Both the position numbers and the translations under genes were made by a program. 64,000 nt of DNA, taken from contig CAXBNF010000009.1 in NCBI GenBank assembly GCA_963977065.1, forward strand, positions 40,691-104,690, read 5' to 3'. A model generated the notes under the pieces. The model saw only the letters and a list, made by a program, of their open reading frames with translations. It had not been told where the DNA came from and did not search any database. Shown here one piece after another: positions 34,465 to 43,091 of this stretch. Source of the DNA: Planktosalinus sp963977065. Its GTDB lineage: Bacteria > Bacteroidota > Bacteroidia > Flavobacteriales > Flavobacteriaceae. Every line of letters starts with the position of its first letter. Within the stretch, counting starts at the first letter, position 1.

Positions 34465-36102
34465 TTATAATTTTACATTTAACACCGCAAAACCGGCGTG
34501 AGGGGCTCCTGCTTTGATTTCTACACTGCCGGAACCTTTGATGATCCATGACATGCTTTTGGTCTCAAAGGCGTCCATTTTATCAATCAAATTGATGGTA
34601 TTCCCGGCTAGAACTTCTTTTTTGTCTTTGGTAATGTCAATTCTGATTTTTCGCAACCAGCGAGACTTTTCTCCCAATTCAGAATGGGTGGGCAACGGGG
34701 CATTGTTGAATAAATCGGCTGTAATACGGCTCAATCCACTACCCAAATTTTCAACTTTCACATTGTGAAATTCCAGTTTGGACTGCATCTTAGCTAAACC
34801 CAATATGAATTTTGTATGTTCCAAAGCAATACTATCTACCATCCCAAAGGGTGGGTTCTGCATTACAAATGGTTTAATACCCCCCACTTCTACCCTTTGA
34901 TTTGGAAAATCGGGGTGATTAACTTGGGTCCAGGGAACAAAAACATCGGTTAGACCTTCGCGGTCTGCCCAAGCCATAAAGTTTGACTCTTTGGTAACAG
35001 TGGGTTTTTCTTTTGATTTTTCAGGTTCATCATCTCCTCCTTCCGGTTTTTCAGGTTTTATTTCTGGAACCCACCAGCCCGGTGTACTGAAACTCAATCG
35101 TCCAAAGTGAAAATAAGCCCATTGAAAGAAGTCTCCATCTGTGCCCTGATTGTCTTGTTGAAACGCTTTTTGCGAAACGGTTTCGTTGTAAAAATCTGAG
35201 ACCATTTTATTGATTGTAACATCTTTTTCCTGAATAGAGCTTACGATGCGTTTTTTGGCCTCTTGAGCATTGTATTTTAGAGGCTCTGAAAGGTTGTTTG
35301 CAGGGCTAAAGGTCACAAATGCAAAGATGTTCCAGCGGTCAAAAAGATAGTCTAAAAGAGCTCTGCTTTCTTTCTGTGAAACAGCAAAATCTCCTGCTAA
35401 GGGTTCAAAAATGGGGTACTTATATGTAAGACTTTTATTAAAGGCGATACCCTCCTCAAGATCCTCGTTAAAATTACCATCTTTATCGTTGTCGATTCCT
35501 TCTGAGTAAACCAGGTAATTACCGGCTTCTCCTTTGCTTCGATCTGCTTTAACAAGAATACGCATATCCTGTTGATGCAGTTTATAATCGCCTGTTGGTG
35601 ACTCAATTCTCATCTGCGTAATGTAACCATCATTATTCAGGTCCTCATAGGGGTCCTCACTTACACTTCCATCTCTGTCGTGGTCTACTTTTGTTGCATT
35701 CCCGCGTCGCTCATATTTTAAGTTGCTGTGAAATTGGGCATAGGCATCTGGTGACATATTTGGAAAAATATAAAAAGTTGTGGTTTCAAGAGCCTCTATA
35801 TAATTTTTAACCAGACGTTCTGCAAATTGAATGGCCAGTTCTACACTCAGCAAATGATATCCTTCTGCACCTCCCACAACAGCAATAGCAGGTTTGTTGT
35901 CAAAGTCCCCGGTGCCAATTCGAAGCGCCCAAATATCTTGACCCCCTTCCGTTTTTACAAGAGAAATAAGTGAGGCTGCCCTGTCGCTGTTAAGAGCTTG
36001 TAGTCGTTGGTTTATTTGTTGGTTTGTTGGATAGTTGTTTTGTGCATTGACTTGAAAAAATAGAATTCCCACAAGAAAAGCTAAAAAAAGACGTATTGGC
36101 AT
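34465..36102 (-). CDS. M14 carboxypeptidase-like pseudoenzyme
   Basis: 545 residues with a signal peptide (to VNAQ). It aligns by eye along its length with the downstream M14 enzyme, including both calcium-loop segments (DHDRDGSVSEDPYEDLNNDG, DNDKDGNFNED) and the C-terminal beta domain. At the zinc site it reads VVGGAEGYHLLSVE instead of GNIHSNE. The Arg motif is replaced by NMSPDAYAQF, and the catalytic Glu region by FSTPGWWVPE. It should not bind zinc in the normal way. A Glu/Lys/Pro-rich linker lies near residues 355-375. Probably a partner or binding subunit of the active paralogue. Confidence 0.88.
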   Translation of the reverse strand: MPIRLFLAFLVGILFFQVNAQNNYPTNQQINQRLQALNSDRAASLISLVKTEGGQDIWALRIGTGDFDNKPAIAVVGGAEGYHLLSVELAIQFAERLVKNYIEALETTTFYIFPNMSPDAYAQFHSNLKYERRGNATKVDHDRDGSVSEDPYEDLNNDGYITQMRIESPTGDYKLHQQDMRILVKADRSKGEAGNYLVYSEGIDNDKDGNFNEDLEEGIAFNKSLTYKYPIFEPLAGDFAVSQKESRALLDYLFDRWNIFAFVTFSPANNLSEPLKYNAQEAKKRIVSSIQEKDVTINKMVSDFYNETVSQKAFQQDNQGTDGDFFQWAYFHFGRLSFSTPGWWVPEIKPEKPEGGDDEPEKSKEKPTVTKESNFMAWADREGLTDVFVPWTQVNHPDFPNQRVEVGGIKPFVMQNPPFGMVDSIALEHTKFILGLAKMQSKLEFHNVKVENLGSGLSRITADLFNNAPLPTHSELGEKSRWLRKIRIDITKDKKEVLAGNTINLIDKMDAFETKSMSWIIKGSGSVEIKAGAPHAGFAVLNVKL

Positions 36103-36192
36103 AGTTAATTATTTTTGTGTAGTACTGAATCTTGTAAAAATATAAAATTGAATGGAAGTATGTAAAAGTTTAACACCCAATTTTAAAATCTG

Positions 36193-36200
36193 TACATTTG
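36193..36200 (+). promoter_or_regulatory. -7 box of the small exported protein gene
   Basis: TACATTTG matches TAnnTTTG, 16 bases before the ATG. Confidence 0.55.
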
Positions 36201-36216
36201 CTAAAAGTATTTAAAA

Positions 36217-36639
36217 ATGAAATCTTTTTTTATCGTTCTGCTTTTAATTAGTTCACCTTTGCTTTTGGCACAAGAAAGTTCAAAAGCTTCTCCCCCTGTC
36301 ATTGTAGCTAAAATACCATTTGGCGAAACAGTCCAGTTTGAAGATTTCTCCATAACATTTTCAAAGGTCATCGAGGACTCGAGATGCCCTAGTGATGTAA
36401 CCTGTGTTTGGGCAGGTCAAGCCAAAGTTCTGGCAACCATCAAAACAGAGAAAGAAACCATTGAAAATGAGCTTATTTTTCATGGCACTTCAACCGGGAG
36501 TGAAAATGAAAATACAATGTTTTTATCAAAAAATAAGAAATACATTGGTTATCAATTATCGCCTTACCCGGAAACTTCACTTCCAATTATCCAAAGAACT
36601 TACATTCTTAATATTTTGATAGTAAACAAAGAGCTCTAG
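36217..36639 (+). CDS. Conserved exported protein of unknown function
   Basis: 140 residues with a signal peptide (to LLLAQ). The mature protein is a small beta-rich domain with the conserved core DSRCPSDVTCVWAGQAKV, where the two cysteines probably form a disulfide. Proteins with this core are widespread in Bacteroidota; function unknown. Transcribed alone ahead of the glucan locus. Confidence 0.75.
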   Translation: MKSFFIVLLLISSPLLLAQESSKASPPVIVAKIPFGETVQFEDFSITFSKVIEDSRCPSDVTCVWAGQAKVLATIKTEKETIENELIFHGTSTGSENENTMFLSKNKKYIGYQLSPYPETSLPIIQRTYILNILIVNKEL

Positions 36640-36991
36640 CCTTAATTTTTTTAATACTATTACTATATCGTTTTAGAAAAAATGGCGCAGTTAGTTGTTT
36701 TTTTAAATTCTGATATTAAAACCACAACCAAACAATTGTAAATATTACCTATACATTACCACGACTTTCGTTTTAAAAACACAAACAATAGACTGCTATT
36801 TCATAATTTTATTAAAGTCTTTAAGCCTTTACCCGTTTATTAAATACATAAAAAACAACTCTCTAATTATTGTGTATGTTTTTTGTTAAGGTGTTTTTTA
36901 TGAAATTCACAATTAGCATCATTAAGTTTACAAAGATGTAACTTTGATTTAATATCACTATTAGGTTCTAATTCCTTTTAACACAATCATT
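36640..36991 (+). promoter_or_regulatory. Regulatory gap upstream of PUL operon 1
   Basis: 352 bases, AT-rich, no gene. It holds CTATACATTACC at 36749-36760, which recurs exactly in the gap after the SusR-like regulator gene (59681-59692). It also holds a TAACTTTG -7 box at 36939-36946, about 45 bases before the first ATG. A 21-codon open frame (36876-36941) runs into that box and is probably not a gene. Confidence 0.55.
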
Positions 36992-39900
36992 ATGAGAAAG
37001 ATATATTTAAAAACCCTTTTTTTATTCCTAGGCCTAAGTGCCTTTTCACAATCCCCACAGGTGCTGGTTGATTCAGCTAACGATGGATTTAGGCTTATTG
37101 TTAACGATGAACCCTTTATGGTAAATGGTATGAATTGGGATTATTTTCCAATTGGAACAAACTACAACTACAGTATATGGAATCAATCTGACGACTTCAT
37201 TATGGCAGCACTTGACTCAGAAATGGGATTGCTGAAAAATATGGGTGTAAACTCGATTAGAGTTTACACAGGCATACCTCCGCGATGGATTCAATATATA
37301 TATGAAACCTATGGAATATATACAATGCTCAATCATTCCTTCGGCCGTTACGGACTCACACTGGATGGAACCTGGGTGCCAAATACTGAATACTCAGACC
37401 CGCGTGTTAAAGAATTATTACTTGCAGAGGTGACAGAAATGGTGAGAGAATACCAAAACACCCCAGGCCTTTTGCTTTATCTCTTAGGAAATGAAAACAA
37501 CTATGGACTGTTTTGGGGTGGCGCTGAAACCGAGGACGTACCTGTTGAAGATCGCGAATCAACCATAAGAGCTCGAGCAATGTATCAATTATTCAATGAA
37601 GCAACTTTAGCAATGAAAGCTGTAAGTAAAAATCATCCCATAGCCATATGTAATGGTGACCTGCTCTTTATGAATATTATTGTTGAGGAATGTCCTGACG
37701 TTGATATTTTTGGAACCAATATGTACAGAGGTATTTCCTTTGGTGATGCGTTTCAAAGGGTGAAAGATGAATACAATAAGCCCATACTCTTTATGGAGTT
37801 TGGTGCCGATGCTTTTAATGCTATTGAAAACCAAGAAGACCAATACTCTCAGGCTTACTATATGACCGGTAACTGGAAAGAAATTTATGAAAATGCTGCC
37901 GGTCTTGGAAAAGCAAATAACTCTCTGGGCGGTTTTACATTTCAATTTAGCGACGGATGGTGGAAATTTGGACAAACCAAAAATTTAGATGTCCATGACA
38001 CAAATGCCTCCTGGTCAAATGGTGGTTATCAAAGAGACTTTATTGAAGGGCAAAATAATATGAATGAAGAATGGTTTGGTATCTGTGCAAAAGGACCAAC
38101 AAATGCAAGAGGTCTCTATGACCTTTATCCCAGAGCTGCCTACTATGCTTTGAAGGAAGCCCATCAAATAAATCCCTATGAGGAAGGGGTTGATTTAAAT
38201 TTTATTGACAACTACTTTGATTCCATTCAATTAATGGATGCCGTTTTAAGAGCGCGAGGTGATAAGGCTGCTTTAGGAGGCAATGAAAAACTCAGCATTA
38301 GCAATTTAAGAGCTGAATTTACCACTTTCAATACAGGTGGGAGTTTAATCACCACGCCAGATTCAGCAGATCCAAATTCAACAAACTTCCCAAATGAACT
38401 TGGTTTTGATCATATGCAATCCTACTACTTTGGCGTTCAGGGGAAACCTGCCTCAAACGTAAGAGCCAATGTCAATATAAACGTTTTAGGAAATGTTGCC
38501 AAAAACCCCATTGACGAAATTTTTTATGAAAACAGAGGTCGCTCTGTTACCGTAAATTCGCAGGATGGAACCGTTGAACTCACTGATGTAAACCGCGTGC
38601 AGGTTTACAATGCAGACTTTGAATGGGTAGGCAAAGAATTTGATGTAAGAGGATTCTATAGAACAGGACATTACCACTGGGGATATGAAGGCGATTTTTT
38701 TGGCTTGTATCCTGAAGCCAACTATGGCCCAAATCTAGATATATACAATGGTGAAATTTCTGGATTTGAAATTGATGGAAAAAACTCATTCAATGGATTA
38801 AAAGCCGCATTTGGCCCTCAGCTTTGGTGGGGAGCAAACCCGGCTGCACTTCTAAAATATACTCGCAAAGTTGGTAATTTTGACATTACGGCTGTTTATC
38901 ATGAAGATATAGATGATGCTTCTTCTATCGTAACTTCAATAGCGATTCCACTTCCACAGACAAGAAGAGCTACCCTTCATTTTAAAACTAAACTTGGAAA
39001 TGTGGGACTCGAAGCAGGTGGAATATGGGGTGGACAACCATTAAATGGAAGAACCTTTCAAGTTGCCGAAGGTGAACCCGGAAACTATACCATATTTGAA
39101 GACAAGGTAACCGGAAAAGATAACTGGGGTGGAAAAGCAAAAATAACCTACTCATCTGGACGTCTTAATTGGTATGCACAAGGCGCCGCAATGGGGCTTG
39201 TTGCAAACGGGGGTGGTGATTATACACAAACCTATACCGGTTGGTCTCTAAAAGATACCGGTAGTGGAAATCAAACAAACTTTTTAACAGGATTTACTTA
39301 CTCATTTGGTAATCTGCAAGTCGCTCCCAACTTTCTATGGCAAAAACCCATTGTTGATGCTATGCCAAATGACGTTGAAGCACCGGGAAGGTTGAGAAAC
39401 ATTCAAGACGACCCTTTTGCCGTAAGAGCCAACAGAGAAACAGTTGCTGGAGAAATTTTATTTACCTATGACCCAACTCCGGCTACCTGGATGTATGAAT
39501 GGGACAACGATATGGCAGAAGATGCAGAGTTTGCAATCAGTGCCGGATTTGTGTATCGTCATTTACCTACCACACAAGATGCAGCGATAGGGTTTTTGAG
39601 TGACAGAACTTCTTTTGCATTTCCCAATTCAGCTCCTGCCGAAGATCTATGGGAAGCAAAAACCCGAATTGTATCAAAATTAAATCCCGAACTAGGCTTC
39701 ATTGCCAATCTGTACTATGGTAATGGGCAAGCAAACGGAAGCGATGACAGAACCATTACTCGATTTGGTTCAGATATTAGATTTATTTACAAAAACATAA
39801 AGATTGTTAATGCTGTAAAAATCAACGATTGGGGACCCTTTGATTACCACAGGGACTTTAACTTAACATACCCTCTTCAACTAATGCTTGATATCTCAAC

Positions 39901-40105
39901 AAGTTTAGGAAAACCTAATTGGTTTATATTACCAAATACCCGCGTTGGAATAAGAGGAACTTGGAGATCTCTTGATGAATTCTCTCCACGCTATTTACCC
40001 AATCAAGGACCAGAATTTGGTGTGCCACCCCTTAGTTCGGTTGGTTTTGACAAAGGGCAAGAATGGGAAATTAGAACATATCTACATATAAACATAGGAA
40101 AATAA
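36992..40105 (+). CDS. Glycoside hydrolase (GH-A clan, GH2 TIM-barrel-like) fused to an outer-membrane beta-barrel
   Basis: 1037 residues with a signal peptide (to AFSQ). Residues about 25-395 are a (beta/alpha)8 glycosidase of clan GH-A, closest in style to the GH2 catalytic barrel: NSIRVYTGIP, acid/base in LLGNENN (E168) and nucleophile in LFMEFGADAF (E269). From about residue 420 to the end the sequence is alternating amphipathic strands with short turns and long loops (for example ATLHFKTKLGNVGLEAGGI, TNFLTGFTYSFGNLQVAPN, GSDIRFIYKNIKIVNAVKI), ending in EIRTYLHINIGK. This looks like an outer-membrane barrel or porin. No SusC/SusD gene is present, so the protein may both cut glucan at the surface or periplasmic face and let products through. 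First gene of PUL operon 1. Enzyme specificity is inferred from context. Confidence 0.82.
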   Translation: MRKIYLKTLFLFLGLSAFSQSPQVLVDSANDGFRLIVNDEPFMVNGMNWDYFPIGTNYNYSIWNQSDDFIMAALDSEMGLLKNMGVNSIRVYTGIPPRWIQYIYETYGIYTMLNHSFGRYGLTLDGTWVPNTEYSDPRVKELLLAEVTEMVREYQNTPGLLLYLLGNENNYGLFWGGAETEDVPVEDRESTIRARAMYQLFNEATLAMKAVSKNHPIAICNGDLLFMNIIVEECPDVDIFGTNMYRGISFGDAFQRVKDEYNKPILFMEFGADAFNAIENQEDQYSQAYYMTGNWKEIYENAAGLGKANNSLGGFTFQFSDGWWKFGQTKNLDVHDTNASWSNGGYQRDFIEGQNNMNEEWFGICAKGPTNARGLYDLYPRAAYYALKEAHQINPYEEGVDLNFIDNYFDSIQLMDAVLRARGDKAALGGNEKLSISNLRAEFTTFNTGGSLITTPDSADPNSTNFPNELGFDHMQSYYFGVQGKPASNVRANVNINVLGNVAKNPIDEIFYENRGRSVTVNSQDGTVELTDVNRVQVYNADFEWVGKEFDVRGFYRTGHYHWGYEGDFFGLYPEANYGPNLDIYNGEISGFEIDGKNSFNGLKAAFGPQLWWGANPAALLKYTRKVGNFDITAVYHEDIDDASSIVTSIAIPLPQTRRATLHFKTKLGNVGLEAGGIWGGQPLNGRTFQVAEGEPGNYTIFEDKVTGKDNWGGKAKITYSSGRLNWYAQGAAMGLVANGGGDYTQTYTGWSLKDTGSGNQTNFLTGFTYSFGNLQVAPNFLWQKPIVDAMPNDVEAPGRLRNIQDDPFAVRANRETVAGEILFTYDPTPATWMYEWDNDMAEDAEFAISAGFVYRHLPTTQDAAIGFLSDRTSFAFPNSAPAEDLWEAKTRIVSKLNPELGFIANLYYGNGQANGSDDRTITRFGSDIRFIYKNIKIVNAVKINDWGPFDYHRDFNLTYPLQLMLDISTSLGKPNWFILPNTRVGIRGTWRSLDEFSPRYLPNQGPEFGVPPLSSVGFDKGQEWEIRTYLHINIGK

Positions 40106-40169
40106 TAAACTTTTAGAACTACTTCCATCTTATTGGAAAGTTTAGGTCTAAAAAAAATAGTTCAAACAG

Positions 40170-42083
40170 ATGAAAAATAGAATAAAGAATAATTTCAAAA
40201 TCACACTAACACTAGGACTTCTGGCTTTTTTAGCGCTTAGCTGTGAAAGAGACCTCACAGATGAAGCTGTTGAAGCGCGATTCTCAAATAACCCGAATGT
40301 ATTTATAGACGGTTTTAGTGCCGGTCTGGAATACCTGCCATTTGCCGGGTCAAGACTTGACGCCTTTTCTGTTGATACAAATGAAAAATTTGAAGGAAGT
40401 GCTTCAATGCGCTTTGATGTCCCAAATGTGGGTGACCCACTTGGAGCCTTTGCAGGAGCTATATTTCCAGATTTTTCCGGAAGGGATTTAACGGGTTATG
40501 ATGCACTTACTTTTTGGGCAAAAGCCACAACAGCAGGTACCATTAATGAAATTGGGTTTGGTCAGGATTTTGGAGAAAATAAATATTTAACGACCCTTCA
40601 AAACCTACAATTAACCACAAACTGGCAAAAATATACCATCCCCATACCAGACCCCTCCAAGTTATCTCAAGAGAAAGGTCTTTTTTGGTATGCTGAAGGA
40701 CCCGAGGAAGGAAACGGTTACTCCTTCTGGGTAGATGAATTAAAATTTGAAAACCTTGGAACAGTCGCTCAACCTCAACCACGAATTTTTAATGGTGAAG
40801 ATCTATTTCAACAGTCATTTATTGGAGCAGCAACTTCTGTTAGTGGTTTGACTCAAACATTCAACCTTGAAAACGGTCAAAATCAAACCGTGAGTGCTGC
40901 ACCTGCATATTTTGAATTTAACTCTTCAAATCCGGGGGTAGCTACTGTAAGTGAAGACGGAAACATAACTATTATTGGCGGTGGTACAACCCTAATTACA
41001 GCTACTTTAGGTGGTGTGAATGCCCAGGGCTCTCTAACACTGGAATCACTCGGCGAATTTGAACTAGCTCCCATTCCCACCAGAGACCCTGAAAATGTCA
41101 TCTCCATATTTAGTGATGCTTATACAAATGTCCCCGTTGATTACTACAATGGATTTTTTAATGGTGATGGGCAAACCACACAGGGAGGAGCCCCTCCAAT
41201 TGAGATAGGTGGAGACCAAATTATAAACTATACCGAACTCAATTTTGTTGGCATTGGTACCTTTATGAATGTACCTACAGTCGACGCATCACAAATGACT
41301 CACTTCCATGTTGATATTAACGTTCAAGAGAGCATTGATCCGGGAGATTTTATTAGAATCCAACTCATTAATGACGTTGGAGGTAATGAAACCTCAGGGT
41401 CAGTAGTTTTTGATAATACCGTTTTGGTAACTAATGAGTGGGTAAGTTTAGACATTCCACTTGGTGAATTCGCCGGCTTAGCCTCAAGAGATCAGTTGGG
41501 ATTAATCTTTTTTGTTTCAGATGCAACAATTTCAAATATTTTTGTTGATAATATCTATTACTATAAAGACGTTGTAGAGCCCTCCCCAAATGTGGATGAC
41601 TCACAAGCCACACAAGTTGCCTTGCCTATTGGTTTTGAATCAACAACACTCACTTATGACATTATAGGGTTTGAAGGTGCAGATTCTGCTATTATTGAAA
41701 ATCCTGACCCAAGTGGTATCAATCCCACCTCCAGGGTTCTGAGAACCACAAAAACACAAGGAGCTCAGTTTTTTGCAGGAACACTTCTCAATCTTGATGC
41801 ACCCATCGATTTTTCAAGTTCCCAAAAGTTTAGGATGAAAGTTTGGTCACCAAAAAGCGGAATTCCTGTAAGAGTGCGTTTGGAAAACGCTGATAATTCA
41901 GTTGGTATTGAATTGGATGCAAACACAACCACGATTAATGAATGGGAAGAGCTAGAATGGGACTTTAGCAGCTTTAACACAACGGCAGATTTTGTAAGAG
42001 TTGTTGTGTTTTTTGAGTTTGTGCCAGATTTACCCGGTGACGGTAGCACTTACTATTATGACGACATACAAATAATTGATTAA
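40170..42083 (+). CDS. Surface glycan-binding lipoprotein with three carbohydrate-binding-like domains
   Basis: 637 residues, lipobox LALSC. Domain order: a CBM-like jelly roll (about 40-197, with KFEGSASMRFDVP and a C-terminal FWVDELKFENL); a bacterial Ig-like (BIG_2) domain (about 215-292, SSNPGVATVSEDGNITIIGG); a second jelly roll (about 300-465, NVISIFSDAYTNVPVDYY ... IFVDNIYYYK); and a third (about 480-637). The second is homologous to the repeats of the gene at the right end of the window and the third to the gene at 60980. No catalytic residues seen. It takes the place a SusD/SusE-type binding protein would occupy in a PUL. Lies 64 bases after the fusion gene. Confidence 0.82.
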   Translation: MKNRIKNNFKITLTLGLLAFLALSCERDLTDEAVEARFSNNPNVFIDGFSAGLEYLPFAGSRLDAFSVDTNEKFEGSASMRFDVPNVGDPLGAFAGAIFPDFSGRDLTGYDALTFWAKATTAGTINEIGFGQDFGENKYLTTLQNLQLTTNWQKYTIPIPDPSKLSQEKGLFWYAEGPEEGNGYSFWVDELKFENLGTVAQPQPRIFNGEDLFQQSFIGAATSVSGLTQTFNLENGQNQTVSAAPAYFEFNSSNPGVATVSEDGNITIIGGGTTLITATLGGVNAQGSLTLESLGEFELAPIPTRDPENVISIFSDAYTNVPVDYYNGFFNGDGQTTQGGAPPIEIGGDQIINYTELNFVGIGTFMNVPTVDASQMTHFHVDINVQESIDPGDFIRIQLINDVGGNETSGSVVFDNTVLVTNEWVSLDIPLGEFAGLASRDQLGLIFFVSDATISNIFVDNIYYYKDVVEPSPNVDDSQATQVALPIGFESTTLTYDIIGFEGADSAIIENPDPSGINPTSRVLRTTKTQGAQFFAGTLLNLDAPIDFSSSQKFRMKVWSPKSGIPVRVRLENADNSVGIELDANTTTINEWEELEWDFSSFNTTADFVRVVVFFEFVPDLPGDGSTYYYDDIQIID

Positions 42084-42107
42084 AGATAAAACAATAAATT
42101 TTTGACT

Positions 42108-42917
42108 ATGAAAAATAAATTTAAAAGCATCTTGTTAGTTGCTCTTGGCGTAACAATTTTTATAAGTTGCTCTACAGACGAGAAACAAGAGGTGGTGAAT
42201 AACTTCAAAAATCTCGTTGTTTCAGATGAGTTTAATACTGATGGCGAAATAAACAGTTCCTTATGGACTTTTGATATAGGAAGAGGAGATAATGGCTGGG
42301 GAAACAATGAACTGCAATATTATACAGACCGACCCGAAAACATCAAAATTGAAGACGGCATGTTGCACATCATTGCCCGAGAAGAATCTTTTGAAGGAGC
42401 CAACTTCACCTCTGCAAGAATTAAAACGCAAGGCTTGTTTGAAAAACAATATGGTCGTTTTGAAGCTAGAATTCAATTGCCCTGGGGACAAGGGATTTGG
42501 CCGGCATTTTGGCTGTTAGGAAGCAATATTGAGGAAGTTAGCTGGCCACAATGTGGCGAAATCGATATTATGGAATATAGAGGTCAGGAACCTGTGAGGG
42601 TTGATGGCAGCATGCACGGGCCCGGATATTCAGGAGGTGAAGCAGTTACAAAAAGTTTTATTCTGGAAAACGACCGGTTTGATACAGGTTTCCATGTTTT
42701 TGGAATTGAATGGGGTCCAGACTTTATCAACTTTTATGTAGATGACGCTTTGTATAACCAAATTACTCCGGCAGATGTGCCGGGTGAATGGGTATTCAAC
42801 CAACCCTTTTTCATAATTATGAATGTGGCTGTGGGTGGCTCTTATGTGGGACCGCCAAACGCAGAAACTCAATTTCCACAAACAATGCTTGTAGATTATG
42901 TTAGAGTTTATGAATAA
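42108..42917 (+). CDS. GH16 endo-beta-1,3-glucanase (laminarinase) lipoprotein
   Basis: About 269 residues, lipobox FISC. Catalytic motif EIDIMEY: nucleophile E151, D153 and acid/base E156 counted from the ATG at 42108 (the frame is also open from a TTG at 42102). The extra Met in ExDIME is typical of laminarinase-type GH16 subfamilies. WPAFWLLG and the terminal MLVDYVRVYE also match. It cuts internal beta-1,3 bonds of laminarin-like glucan, probably at the cell surface. Last gene of PUL operon 1, followed by a terminator. Confidence 0.96.
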   Translation: MKNKFKSILLVALGVTIFISCSTDEKQEVVNNFKNLVVSDEFNTDGEINSSLWTFDIGRGDNGWGNNELQYYTDRPENIKIEDGMLHIIAREESFEGANFTSARIKTQGLFEKQYGRFEARIQLPWGQGIWPAFWLLGSNIEEVSWPQCGEIDIMEYRGQEPVRVDGSMHGPGYSGGEAVTKSFILENDRFDTGFHVFGIEWGPDFINFYVDDALYNQITPADVPGEWVFNQPFFIIMNVAVGGSYVGPPNAETQFPQTMLVDYVRVYE

Positions 42918-42975
42918 AGCATTCAAAGACAAAGTCTGCAAAAATTAAAACACAAAATTTTTATTTGAAAACCAT

Positions 42976-43008
42976 AAAAGGTCGGAGACAAATTATCCCG
43001 GCCTTTTT
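42976..43008 (+). terminator. Terminator between the two PUL operons
   Basis: Stem AAAAGGTCGG / CCGGCCTTTT (one wobble) with a T-run. Confidence 0.85.
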
Positions 43009-43091
43009 AATAGACAAGTTATTGTTTTATTTAACAACTCTAAGAGTTTGTCATTAATTAGATGGTTTAGAATTAGTTTAACAAGTCAAGA

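Noticed and set aside
36876..36941. 21-codon open frame ahead of PUL operon 1
   Set aside because: Low-complexity Phe/Lys composition, ends inside the putative -7 box, no coupling to a gene. Treated as chance.
43036..43048. AACTC-TAA-GAGTT inverted repeat before the GH149 gene as an operator
   Set aside because: Only 5 bp of stem and no second copy found near other PUL genes.
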